Below are positions 26,077 through 37,621 of a stretch of DNA of 64,000 bases, one piece after another. Positions within the stretch are counted from its first letter, which is position 1. Every line of letters starts with the position of its first letter. This DNA is from Costus lasius (taxonomy: Eukaryota > Streptophyta > Magnoliopsida > Zingiberales > Costaceae): the NCBI GenBank assembly GCA_027563935.2, contig CM050449.1:17134735-17198734 (forward strand), written 5' to 3'. Made by a program: the position numbers and the translations under genes. The notes beneath the pieces are model-generated. The model made no database searches. It saw only the letters and a list, made by a program, of their open reading frames with translations, and was not told where the DNA came from.

Positions 26077-28076
26077 GGGATTGATTGCTATCACGAAAGG
26101 AAAGCATCGAGAACCAGATGGAGATCGAGAGGCGCCGCGGCATAATGATCCGGTAATTCGATCAACGCCAATTCGGTGTCCAGAACCAGAAAAGAACGGA
26201 CGCCGATATGCTTCGTCGTCCGTTTGGAGTTTGGACAGTTTTAATTGATAATTAATTTTAACTAGTCATCAAACAATTAAACTAATCCAGCGTGCCGTGT
26301 GTCCACGTCCGATCGTGAGCTGGCTGGCAACTAGAACGGAGTTCAAAATGCAATCGGCACCATCCACGTGACGTAATCGTTTGATCTCCGCCGTCAGTTT
26401 AGTGTAGTGGACGACGTGGACAAGGTCTTCGCGATTAGAAGCAAAACTAAAAATAGAAAGTGTATTAATTTATTATGGTTGTCGTTGTTTTAATTTTCGC
26501 GCCATTGCGTGGCTCTTGTCGTGTACAATGAATTCGTAGAGTTCACCTTCCTCTCACCAAAGGCCAAATAAAATTAAAAATAAAATATATTTTATTATTT
26601 ATTATAAGTATAAGATATAATATAATATTATATATTTACATGCATAACTAGATAATATAAATAGATTACGCAGGTCAACCCTCCTAATTATAATCCGAAG
26701 TATAATTATATTTAATTCGAAGCTAACTTTGTGTCTAGTCGAGACAAAAACAATTAAAATATATAAATTTTATATTAAAAATTAAATTTGATAGAATTAC
26801 ATAAATTTAATATCCAAATTTTGTTAAATACCTGAGTGAAATAGCTCGTAATATATTTCAAATTCGATCAAGTATTTAAATAACCATAGATGCTTAAGTC
26901 AAATAGATGGCACAATGATAAAGAAAGCAAGCAAATGTATTATGATAACTCTAATTATAATTAAAAATTTAGGATATATTATATATGAACGGAGTTGCTT
27001 TAATTATCTAAATATTGCAAATGGATTAGTCCAACTATCCTTTTTCTACCCTTCAAGAATTGTTTTACACATTCAATTTTTACAACTTTATTTTCTCTCT
27101 TTTAATTTTTGATTTAATTAAGCTTATGCTTTTTAAGAATTAATCTCTCGCTTGAGTCAAGATCCTTTTGGCCATTTTTTTTAGAGATTTACGATGTTTT
27201 GGTGTTCTTTTTATTCAAGGATTATCAAGGTTTAATTTAAAAAGTTATTGTATCTAGCTAGATTGATTGCCAAGGTGAATTTAAGGATTGTTTTCAAATC
27301 CTAACATACATTAGAGGTTTTCATTCACTTATGTTAATTACAAAATTTGGTATTTAGTTATTTTTAATAGAAAATTAAATTTATTTGAAAACAATAATGA
27401 AATAATATCTTTTTAAAAAAAGAATCTAGAACATTTTTGGATGATCACTTGTGTTACACACATGGCAAATCAAGTCTTCAAATTATTCAAATCATGCCTA
27501 ACATACATTCATCTCGAACCACCTAATTTTTTTTTCAGTAAAAATATTTTGTGTCAATTCATTTCGATTGAATAGTTTCTAAATGATTGAGTGCTATACT
27601 TTTAGTTTCAGTCATTTAGAATCTTCTTAAGTGGCAACGAGAATCTTTTTAGCAAAAGCCACTTTAAGACCTCTAAAGTGTCTAGAACATGAGCCCTAAT
27701 CTTTTGAGTGATGAGTTCACAATATTAGCTTCTTATCAAAGTACTGTTTCACTCAATAATGACAATATATTTATCACTTCCAATCCATTCAAGGCAACCC
27801 ACATAAGTAAAGGTGTTGCACCCACAGTGAGATAGGTATGTACCATAAATCACAATTCCCAAAGGCAAATGAGACTAATGTTGCGAGAACACTCAAATGT
27901 GCATGTATCTTGTAAGGCTCCTTAGCAAAATAAGCTATAAGCCAAAAATTACCAACTCCTTGCATTCTCTCAACACTTTGCGACGTGTTGCTACTTTTTT
28001 TTCTACTCATCATTTAATAATCCTCAATACAAGTTTTGCCGAGGAGCAATAGAAGTATGACAACTAGCATTAAAAC
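26077..28076. other. WNK promoter and intergenic DNA
   Basis: The first few hundred bases upstream of 26076 should carry the WNK promoter and 5' UTR. The rest is AT-rich without a supported gene. Confidence 0.5.
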
Positions 28077-28079
28077 TTA

Positions 28080-28496
28080 GGAATTATTTGGCTTCGTTGT
28101 TAATAGCTTTATAACTATGTTAAATTATGCTGTGATGCACTGTGTTGTATTGTCAAAATTTATAAGATGTTTGATTAATAGTTTTTTAACTACTGTCAAA
28201 ATTTAAAATAATAAATAAATATATTATTTTAAATTATTTAAAATAATAATATATTTTATTTTTTAGTATTAAATTTTTTAATTATTTAAAATAATAATAC
28301 TTAAATTTTAAACGAAATAATGTAAATTACTTTTTTGAAGAAGCAGAAACCGCAAAAGCTTCAAATTACAGCTTTTCCAACTTCTACTTTTTTGCTGCTT
28401 TTTTCTGTTTCTGTTTTTCATTACCAATTAGTTTTCTTTTTGTTTTCTACTTAAAAGCTTATTAAAAGCAGCTTAAAAGTGGGACCAAACAGGCCC
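28080..28496. mobile_element. Tourist/Harbinger-like MITE
   Basis: The left end GGAATTATTTGG and the right end CCAAACAGGCCC form an imperfect inverted repeat, each bordered by TTA (28077-28079 and 28497-28499). The core is AT-rich and non-coding. Confidence 0.6.
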
Positions 28497-28693
28497 TTAG
28501 TGTGAGCAAGTTTTAATTATGAGCACATATGAGGCGAGAAGTTTTTATCCAAAAGTGAGGATTCATAGGCATATGAGCATAAAGAGACCAATCTCTAGCA
28601 AGGGTTATGCATGAAAAGAGAAGTGCTTAGTTAAGAAGCAAAGCTTTAAGGGCTTATGAATATGGTTGATTAAATAACGGCGTAATGAGACTA

Positions 28694-29600
28694 ACATAGT
28701 GTTTACAAGAACGGAAAAGGGAGAGAAATGATAGAAAAAGAAAGGAAAGGAAAATTTCCTTAGTATATTGGAAAGGAAATAAAAAATTAGGGAGGAACCT
28801 CCCAATCGGCGACCGGTGTCTACTCGATTTGGGCGGAAAAGGAGCGAATGCGTTCGCTCCGCTCCTTCACGCTCGCCCCGTCCGCTAGCCACCATCCTCA
28901 CGTCGCCGTCTGCTTCGCACACCTGCCTCGTTGTCCACTTCGCCGCCTCGTCCCGCCTTGTCGTCCCACCAGCACGCCCGCCTCCCCCTCGAAGCTTCAC
29001 GAGACCGCGATCTATCACTGTCGCAGTCGCCTCGTCATCCTGCCTCGTCGTCCTACCAACATGCCTGCCTCGCCCTCGAAACTTTGTGAGACCGCGACCT
29101 CTTGTCGTCACGGTCGCCTCGTCATCCCAGTTAACGACGTGTTCGCCCTCTTCACAACCTCGCCTTCTGCCTATCTTGCCTTCCGTCTACCTTGCCTTCC
29201 ATTTATCTTGCCTTCCGTCTACCTCATTGAGCTCGCCAGCCTCGCCTTCCACCTACCTCGCGGCCCCGACAACAGACAGCAAAGACGTAGACGACAAGGA
29301 AGACGAATTCCATGCCTGTTGTCCGCTTGCCTTTCACCTACATTGTTGAGCTTATTTGACTCTTCTTTTGCCTACCTCGCCACCTCGACGACAGATGGCG
29401 AAGACACAGACGACAAGAAAGAAGAGTTTGGTGCCCGCCAGCCTCCCAGCCCTTGTCGCCGGCCTACCGCTTCCGCTTTATTTTTTTGTTTTTTTCTTTT
29501 TGTCATGTGATTTTCAAGTGACTTATTTTCCTTTCTATCATTTTTTTTTTCTTTCCCTCTAGTTTTATTTATTTTCTATCCTTTCTATAAACACAGCCTA
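28694..29600. mobile_element. TIR element with GC-rich core
   Basis: The left flank CATAGTGTTTACAAGAACGG and the inverse of the right flank (GGCTGTGTTTATAGAAAGGA) match, followed on each side by a purine-rich (left) or pyrimidine-rich (right) stretch that could pair. Flanking TAA and TAG may be a decayed 3 bp duplication. The core 28800-29480 is GC-rich and holds an imperfect internal duplication (CCCTCGAAGCTTCACGAGAC versus CCCTCGAAACTTTGTGAGAC). Ser/Pro-rich open frames in it have no domain and overlap each other, so they are not called as genes. Confidence 0.5.
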
Positions 29601-30284
29601 GAGAATATATAGGGACTTAGTATACCAACCTTAAGTGCATTATTATATAACCTTGAGCTCAATGTTTGAGTGTACAATAAAGGGATATTCCCGTTGTCAT
29701 GTTCTAGGCAAAGATGGTGATGAGTAGAACTAGATCTTCCAATTTAGTTTAGCTAGTTTGTGCTTGGATCTCATATTTTTCTTTTTTTAGGAAATGTGTT
29801 GCATGATGTCACTTAAGTGATGACAAAGTTCTTAAGTGCCTCGATAAAGCCCATCATCTAGGCCTTCAATGTGCATGGCCCCTTTAGAACAGTTGAAGTC
29901 TTGGCAATATCCGGTGGAATTTGTTTGACTTTTAAAAGCATAAAATTTTTATGTAGCTTTATGATAGAATGGCCTTTGGATCTTAGCAAGCTTAGTGACA
30001 TACTTCATAGACCATACTCTTCGATCCTAAGGCAACGCAACTGTTGAAGCTTTAAGGGAAAAAATTAAAAAATATATATATTATTTTTATCACATATTTA
30101 TTTTATTTTATTTATTTGTCGAAACACTTATTCTCGTGATTATTAATAAATTATAATTAAAATTATTTTATTCATATTAAATTATAGTTATTAGCCTCTA
30201 GATGGATGTGAAGCAAATTTATCAATAACGCTTTACTCAATTATTTTAGTTGTTGCATCTCTACTATATAAGTAGAGGGCAGAC
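29601..30284. other. Intergenic DNA
   Basis: I see no gene or bounded repeat here. Confidence 0.45.
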
Positions 30285-30764
30285 GGTTCTCTCGGTTCTC
30301 TATATTTTTTTTTTTTTTGCTCGTTCAATGTTAAAAGCAACTATGGTAGATTACTCACTGACACATTGATAGAGGGACATTGATTGATTGTATCTTGAAA
30401 CAAGAGATCCAAATAAAAGCCCGTGCAAAGTATCATATTTTTTTTCTTAGAAATTAGAATAGATGGATTCATTTGTTTGCATGTGTAGTTAATAATAGTC
30501 AAAATTAATTAGTCCCACAAACTCATTAACTACGCATGTAAGGAAACAAGAATAAACAAAAGTAGTTTAAGAGAGATCTAATATGAGGCGATGAATCTGC
30601 CTATCCTAAGACAAAGATGCCAATCTTTTCGCGTGAGCTTTATCTAGCTCTATTGTCCCAAGAAACAATAAGTGGATGTCCTTTGCTAGTGCGTTGGTGA
30701 GAAATCTATCACAATCATTTTTAACATTGAATGAGTAAAAAATAGGGAGCCAAGAGAAAAGAGG
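30285..30764. repeat. 480 bp imperfect foldback (long inverted repeat)
   Basis: The two halves are reverse complements of each other over most of their length. Outer words GCTCGTTCAATGTTAAAA (left) and TTTTTAACATTGAATGAG (right) match, and so do inner words TTTGTTTGCATGTGTAGTTAAT and ATTAACTACGCATGTAAGGAAAC. The centre is near 30508. It has no coding potential. It could be a foldback MITE or a hairpin transcript source. Confidence 0.7.
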
Positions 30765-32836
30765 AAAATTGAATACACTATATGTTAGATGTTGTGTTGT
30801 CTGAATAACTTGAGTAGCTCTTTAATCAATACGATTAAATGACAACTTAAGTCCCTCTCCAACCAATGGTTGCTTGACACCTAAGCACTTAAAGATATAG
30901 TTATTTGACTTAGGGTGCACTATCCAACTATCAATAACTATTTACCTCACATCTTAGTCTTGCTTAATTATATTACAAGTCTACCAACCAATTGATATTA
31001 GCATAGTACCTACGTCTTTGACTCGTTAGTCACATAGCTTTAGCTTCCCTTCTCTCAACTAGTGACAATCGAGCACTTAAATTTATAATCTTATAGATGA
31101 GACATCATAACCCACCATTACTATGTACCTTCAAAACTATATGCAAAAATGCAGCATGCGTAAAATGAGGAACCCATGGACACAAACTATATGCAAAAGA
31201 ATTGGCGAATTTTGTAAAAAAAAATAAAAATGTTAAAGCTGTTTTTCTATTTTTGCTAGCTATATCACGTGGTATGTTTAAGTTTGATTTAACGTTTTCT
31301 TTTCCAAAAAAAAAAATTAGAAAAAAAAAAAACATTCACGTTAACTCATGTTATGGCGCGAATTAATTTGGGACATGTACCTTCACATTCATAAATGTGA
31401 CATAAAGGTACCTTTAAATTCTATTCTATTATTATAAATACCTCTTTCTATAATTTATTTTCATATTACATATAGTAGATCACCAACACGTAGAAAAGCT
31501 TACAATCATACAATGAAAAAAATACTCACAAAAATATTACTTTAATAAAAAAGATAATAATGATCATTTTGTAATTGAAAAAAAGCTATATTTTAATTAT
31601 TAAAAAAATAAATTATGTGATATTTTTAATATAGTAATTATCATTTTCACAGTTGTAATTAATGCGTTTAAGTTTAATTAATTATTTTATTTTATTTTTT
31701 TTTGGGCGGTTTCAGGCTAGTGTCATGAATTACAGTTTAAGTCCGGATCAGCAAAAGCAGAGTCGGTGATGATCACATCAACAAGCATATGACTGCGTGG
31801 GCCCGCTGTCCCACTTCCCGTGGCTCAGGCCCATGTTCCGCCCATCCCCGATGTTTCACGCCTCCGCCGCTCCGACGCTACACGTGCCTCCTTCACAACA
31901 CCCAGCACGTGATCCGACATGTGCCTTCTCGGTGCTACCATTAATTTGACCAAAACAACTGCGTTTTCCACCATCGCCTAGGCTTCCCCCTCCGCCGCAT
32001 CCCAAGTGGAGATTCTTGGATGGTCAATAGTCAGTCGGGTAAGGGAGAGTGTGAGTCAATTGGCGTGAATATGCGACGAGAACAGTGGCCTTTTGTAGCG
32101 GAGCTTACGTGGCGCGGGTAACCTATTTCCGTGGATAGGATAGGGCTGTTCCAGTCATGTGAAGCCTGGCCCCACCAACCTGCAGTAACAGAGCGAGGAA
32201 TTGGATTGGGTTGCCCCAAATGAGTCGCCTGGATTTAAGCAGGGAAAGCTGCTGCTCACGTGATTAACCAACAAGACACTGCATTTAATTTTGATCCAAA
32301 CATATACTAATATTTTTAATGAATCTGGGAGCGCTCGCTACATAATAATCTCGAGGAGATGAACCGAACAAGAGTCAAATGATAATGGCGCAATCAAGAG
32401 GTAATTATTTGTATATGATTGGACGATTAGCATGTGAGGTTCACGCGTGGCCACGACATACGATTTCCTTCAACCGGAAAGCAGGTAGACAATGAGTATT
32501 CTTGCCAAGGTACAATAGTTTGGTTAATGGTGACCAAGGGTCCACCATATCGCATAGCGACACGCGCCTATTAAACCCAGAACGTGCTTCCTGTTCCCGC
32601 CAGTTCCCTTTATTACTCTTCCTTGTTTACCCCTCCCGTCGCACCCATTTTGCACCCAAGCCCAGCTCTTGACAACGATTGACAAATCCCGTAATAGGTA
32701 CAAATTATTGATAATTTCTTGTTTTAATACATTAATTAGATAAAGTCTGATAATACCGTCCGGAAGAGCATATAAACCCAGTGAGTACACAGAACAGAAG
32801 CGCGAGCAAACCACATCTCCGCCGCATAGCATTAAT
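30765..32836. other. Intergenic DNA and DRT100-like promoter region
   Basis: No gene is visible. The half nearest 32836 is less AT-rich and contains CACGTG (G-box core) at 31881-31886, 31906-31911 and 32257-32262, plus one further out at 31266-31271. A TATA box lies at 32771. Confidence 0.5.
32771..32777 (+). promoter_or_regulatory. TATA box of the DRT100-like gene
   Basis: TATAAAC lies 66 bp upstream of the ATG at 32837, a plausible distance for a short 5' UTR. Confidence 0.55.
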
Positions 32837-33952
32837 ATGGCTCAACTTCCCCTTTTCTCCGTGGCCGTCCTGGTCCTCGTCGCAGCAACAAGTGCCGTAT
32901 GCGCCGCCGGATGCGCGGCCTCGGACCGCGACGCGCTCCTGGCATTTCGGTCAGCGCTATCGGAGCCGTATCTGGGAATATTCTCGTCGTGGACGGGGGC
33001 TGATTGCTGCTCGCGGTGGTATGGCGTGAGTTGCGATCCCACCACCGGGCGTGTCGTAGATGTCTCTCTCCGCGGCGAGTCGGAGGACCCCATCCTTGCC
33101 CGCGCTGGGCGCACCAGCGGCCTCATGTCCGGCCGAATCTCGCCGGAAATCTGCCGCCTTGACCGCCTCACCACTCTCATCCTCGCCGATTGGAAGCAGA
33201 TATCAGGCCCCATCCCACCCTGCGTCACCTCCCTCTCCTCACTCCGCATCCTTGACCTCGTCGGGAACCGCATCACGGGCCCCATTCCCTCCGACATCGG
33301 TCGGCTCTCCCTCCTCACCGTCCTCAACGTCGCGGACAACCAGATCTCCGGCCGCATTCCCACATCCCTCCCTGCTCTCTGCGACCTCAAGCACCTCGAT
33401 CTCGCCAACAACCAGATCTCCGGTCCGATCCCCGCCGACCTGGGCAAGCTGCGCATGCTCAGCCGCGCCCTACTCGCCCGCAACCGCATCTCCGGTGGCA
33501 TCCCCGAATCCATCGGACACATGAACCGGCTCGCTGACCTCGACCTCGCAGAGAACCGCATCTCCGGAGAGATTCCGGCCAGCCTGGGGTCCATGCCAGT
33601 GCTGTCGTCGCTGTACCTCGACTCCAACCGGCTCACAGGGCGCATCCCGGCGACCCTGCTGGCGAGCAGGGGACTCGGCATCCTGAACCTAAGCCGGAAC
33701 GCCCTAGAGGGGGAGATTCCGGACGTGTTCAGCACCCGGTCGTACTACACAGCGTTAGACCTCTCGCACAACCGGCTGCGGGGCAGCGTGCCGACGACTC
33801 TGGTGACGGCAGCGTACGTAGGGCACTTGGATCTCAGTCACAACCATCTCTGCGGTCCAATCCCCGTGGGCTCACCCTTCGACCACCTCGAGGCCGCTTC
33901 TTTCTCCAACAACGACTGCCTCTGCGGCGGCCCGCTGCCGGCTTGCAAGTGA
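32837..33952 (+). CDS. DRT100-like secreted leucine-rich-repeat protein
   Basis: A single GC-rich exon encodes 371 aa. Residues 1 to about 23 form a signal peptide (hydrophobic FSVAVLVLVAATSAVCAA). An LRR N-terminal cap follows, with DRDALLAFRSAL and DCCSRWYGVSCD. About nine or ten plant-type LRRs follow, with the consensus LDLxxNxIxGxIPxxL (for example HLDLANNQISGPIPADLGKL). The C-terminal cap ends in NDCLCGGPLPACK, and no membrane anchor or kinase follows. Size and layout match Arabidopsis DRT100 (about 372 aa) and are close to polygalacturonase inhibitors. DRT100 was named for a DNA-damage-tolerance effect in bacteria; a secreted LRR protein more likely acts in the cell wall or apoplast. 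A long antisense open frame is a GC shadow. Confidence 0.93.
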   Translation: MAQLPLFSVAVLVLVAATSAVCAAGCAASDRDALLAFRSALSEPYLGIFSSWTGADCCSRWYGVSCDPTTGRVVDVSLRGESEDPILARAGRTSGLMSGRISPEICRLDRLTTLILADWKQISGPIPPCVTSLSSLRILDLVGNRITGPIPSDIGRLSLLTVLNVADNQISGRIPTSLPALCDLKHLDLANNQISGPIPADLGKLRMLSRALLARNRISGGIPESIGHMNRLADLDLAENRISGEIPASLGSMPVLSSLYLDSNRLTGRIPATLLASRGLGILNLSRNALEGEIPDVFSTRSYYTALDLSHNRLRGSVPTTLVTAAYVGHLDLSHNHLCGPIPVGSPFDHLEAASFSNNDCLCGGPLPACK

Positions 33953-35928
33953 TGGGTAGGTATCGACTTATTCGTGTGTACGTCTCCTCTGTGATATAAT
34001 TAAATTGACTCCTCCTTAAGCACTGGCTTCTTATTATTATTACGGCATTGCAATGCAATAGAAAGTTACAGCACAGCGCAGAATATGTGTGTTTGTTGTT
34101 CCATTTGAAAGTTTTAATTACTTTGGGGGTTCGTTCCGAGGCATAGAACCCCATAGGGCAATTGTGGATATTGCTACGGGTTGTCAAGAATACAGAGTCA
34201 TGTTGTACTTAATATTTCTTCAAGTCAAGGGAATGATTTCTTGCTAGTTTCAAAAGATTATTAACTTTATGTCTCTCAAATGATTTGAGTCTGAATCTTC
34301 AAGTATAAAGTCTCAGCAGCACGGACATGACTTCCATTTACTGTAATTGAGCTGTAAAACAGGAAAGCAAGCAGATTTTCTTTTTTCTTTTTTTTTTTTT
34401 TCAAAAAGGAAGCAGATTTGAGAAAGGTGAACCCGTGAAAGACAGACAGGCGAATCGGGAGGCTTTTAAATCTCTGCACCTACTCTGATGTGATGTGATT
34501 GCACATTCATATCGCGAGCGCGGCAGTAAATGCGCCTCCTCCTGCGTGCATGCATGTGGCTCTATCATCTATTCATTTCAATTCCATGTTCGTAATTGCA
34601 CTGAAGCAAATCAGCAACCAGATTCGGTTCACGGCGCGGAGGACCCGCACAAGATATGGTGTGTGAAGCTGGTGTTTGCGAGCGGGCCTGTGCTCATCAT
34701 TTGGCATGCCAAGTCGGGAGTATGACAAGAGTCGGCAGCTCAGATCTGGCCTCACAGCTGCTGGGCTTGCAGGATCACATGATCAGATCCATAAAATTGA
34801 TGACAATGATTCTGACACCACATGCGTTTAATCACAATCATAAACCATCTGCTGCTACCCATAATTAACACTAAAAATTGCAGGTCGGCAGCCTGCGAGT
34901 TTACCTAAGGTGCCTGTCAATTTTCTCATGTGAAAGCGTCGCAATTAGTAATCAAATCTCTTCCTTTGATATTTTTATGTCTTGTAAAAAAATTATCTGT
35001 TTTTATTTTGGGAGATAATTATATCTTTTATTTCTCAAGTGTGACCAATAAGATTCATGGTCTATTCATTCGTGAAGTTAATTCATGGTCTATTCTTTAA
35101 GATGTATAATTTTCATTATAGATTGTACTAGGTGTTTCATATGTGCACTTGTGTGTATAAAGGGCAATACAGGTTTTTCAACAACGTACTATGAATTCTT
35201 TGTGAACATATTAAAGTGGATTTGAATTTTAGTTTTAAGGAGTGGCAGATCCGAGACTCAATGTGAGTAGGAGTAAAAATATATTTGAGCTTAGCATATT
35301 TTTTATTAAAATTTTAATAATGCATATACTATGAATTCTTTATGTGATAAATATACTTTCTAAATTTAGAACTTTCTTAGCTCCTTTTTTTTAATAGGCT
35401 GAATGACGAAGATGATCCATTAATGGTGATAGTGAGTTCTATTGTGATCAAAGACAAGTATGTTTAATCCAAATTTGCAAATGTGAACAATCTAAATATG
35501 ATCATCATCATCTCTCGTCTTTGTTTTTTTTCATACTTTTATTTTATTATCTATATATAATTTTGAACGAGTGTAGATTTTGTATGTTGTTCGGTAAAAT
35601 TTGAGTTTAAAATATAAATACCTGATACTTGATATTTAACTTAAAATAAAAAAAATTTATGATTTTATGAAAGTATTTATTCAATTAATGTAAAAAATTA
35701 TTAGTATATAAACTATTAATTTATTTAATTTATAAATATTTATATTTTATACAATAACTTAACGTAGAAACTTCAAATTAAAATATGATTTTATCGAACC
35801 GGGGTGCCACGTTATCAGGTATCGTAGTGAGTATCAAATATTTAATATCTGTTCATTCCTATGTGGATCCGCATCCGATTTATAAGAAATGGCCTAATCT
35901 GGGTACCTAGCTTAGTTTTCTAAACTGG
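33953..35928. other. DRT100-like 3' flank and intergenic DNA
   Basis: AT-rich DNA without a supported gene. The MULE begins at about 35929. Just outside it, GTACCTAGCTTAG (about 35903-35915) resembles GTACTAGCTTAT at the other MULE end (55707-55718). Confidence 0.5.
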
Positions 35929-36224
35929 GTGCCTTAATCATCGTTCGATCCACATCCTAATGGACACAAATGTCAGAGAAGACTTTCCCGTTAGCCTCCT
36001 ATTACTGGTGCTTGTGTAACCCGGGTTAGTATTTCCTGTTGCTATTTCATATTTCATCACCCCCCCCCCCCAAAAATCCTTTTTCGGCCTTAAGTGCTAA
36101 CATAAACCGAACACGACGTCTCCGATGATTCGTGTCTCTGAAGCTCTCTGGTGGTTTTGTGTCTCTTCCCTCGGTCGAAGATTTATTCGTTGCCCTCTGG
36201 CTAACTCCCAAGCAACATGTAAAG
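35929..36224 (+). repeat. MULE left terminal inverted repeat
   Basis: It matches the inverse of 55372-55710 with many substitutions and some indels. Shared anchors are ATGGACACAAAT, TGTTGCTATTTCAT and GGCTAACTCCCAAGCAACAT. A C12 run at about 36060-36072 is absent from the other copy. Open frames across it have no domain. Confidence 0.8.
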
Positions 36225-36829
36225 CTCTTATAGTGCTTTCTTTTTTCTGTATTATATTTTCCTTGAAAAGTCCTTGTCGTCTCCGGAGAGTCTGCTCGTC
36301 TCCGAAAAAACCTTTTCTCCACTTGATAATTTCCAACAGCCTGCCATTTATGAATGCGAAATCATAAATTGTGTTGCATTGTTAATATATACAGGTTTTA
36401 TCCGAACCTAATTGGAAGTTAGAAGTCGTCTTGCAGTATTGTTCAAAATATCTAAACCTAATTGGAAGTTAGAAGTTGTCTTGCAGTATTGTTCAAAATA
36501 TCTAAAGAAGGTAAGCAGCCTACTAATTTCTACAAGCATCTTTGCACCCATCCATTATGCAACTTTCAACTAATAGAGTTTTAGGTTAAATTTTTCATCA
36601 ATAATTGTTGTATTATAAGCATCCATTCCTCCCTATTAAAGTATTAAGACAGTAATCTACTTCTACATCAAAATATTTGCTGCTCAAATTTGTTATGCTA
36701 TATTTGCTTATTACTACTCTGGCATAACATTTTTCTTTCTTCCCTATCTCAAAAATTTCTGTCACAAAAGAAGAGTTTGTTCTTGAATCATCTCCAATTA
36801 ACTCTCAAATAGGTAAATTATCATTTATA

Positions 36830-37620
36830 CACATAGAAATTACCTAGATAGGGTTAAATTTTACTTGATAGAGTTTAAATTATCATTGAGACAAAGAAAA
36901 TTTTTGGTGATACACAGAGAAGTTATCGTTGATACACAGAGTTAATTTTGCGTTAATACACATAAATATTTTACATTGATACACATAAATATTATGCATT
37001 GATACAGAATTTTTTTGTTGATACACATTGATACACATAGAAATAGCCTAGATAGAGTTTAAATTATCATTGAGACAGAAAATTTTTGTTGATATACATA
37101 GAAATTATCGTTGACATGCAGAATTAATTTTTCGTTGATGCATAGAATTACTTTTATGTTGATATAGAATTAATTTTGCGTTGATACACATAAATATTTT
37201 TTATTGATACAAAATTTTTTTGTTAATACTCATTACACATAGAAATTACCTACATATAGTTAAATTTTAGTTGATGGAGATTAATTTATCATTGAGAAAC
37301 ATAAATATTAGGTTGATACACATAGAAATTATCATTGATACACGGAGTTAATTTTGCGTTGATACACATAAATATTTGTCATTGATACATAGTATAAATT
37401 TTCATTGATACTCATTGATACACATAGAAATTACCTAGATAGAGTTAAATTTTGCTTGATAGAGTTTAAATTATCATTGAGATAGAATTTTTTTGTTGAT
37501 ACACATAATAGTTATCTTTGATATATAGAGTTAATTTTTCATTGATACTCAGAGTTGTTATCGTTGATGAATAGTAAATTTTTATTGATATGCGTACATA
37601 TTTTTCATTGATGCACAGAA
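36830..37620 (+). repeat. MULE left subterminal repeat array
   Basis: About twenty degenerate copies of words such as ATTGATACACATAGAAATTA, TTATCGTTGATACACAGAGT and GCGTTGATACACATAAATAT follow one another. The common core is TYGTTGATACACA. The same core appears in opposite orientation in the array next to the right TIR. This suggests transposase-binding or structural repeats of the element. Confidence 0.8.
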
Positions 37621-37621
37621 A

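Noticed and set aside
26077..26094. Upstream start for the WNK gene
   Set aside because: The in-frame upstream codon is GTG, not ATG; the ATG at 26076 gives a normal N terminus.
28605..29510. Long Ser/Pro/Arg-rich open frames on both strands
   Set aside because: They overlap in several frames inside a GC-rich transposon core with internal duplication and show no domain or start context.
32842..33735. 297-residue antisense open frame under the DRT100-like gene
   Set aside because: It mirrors the LRR codon pattern on the other strand and has no independent features.
36047..36336. Open frames across the MULE left TIR
   Set aside because: The matching right TIR does not keep these frames, so they are not conserved coding regions.
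36800..37620. Possible CRISPR-like or satellite array
   Set aside because: Units are degenerate and variably spaced, lie inside a plant transposon and are mirrored at its other end, so they are subterminal repeats.
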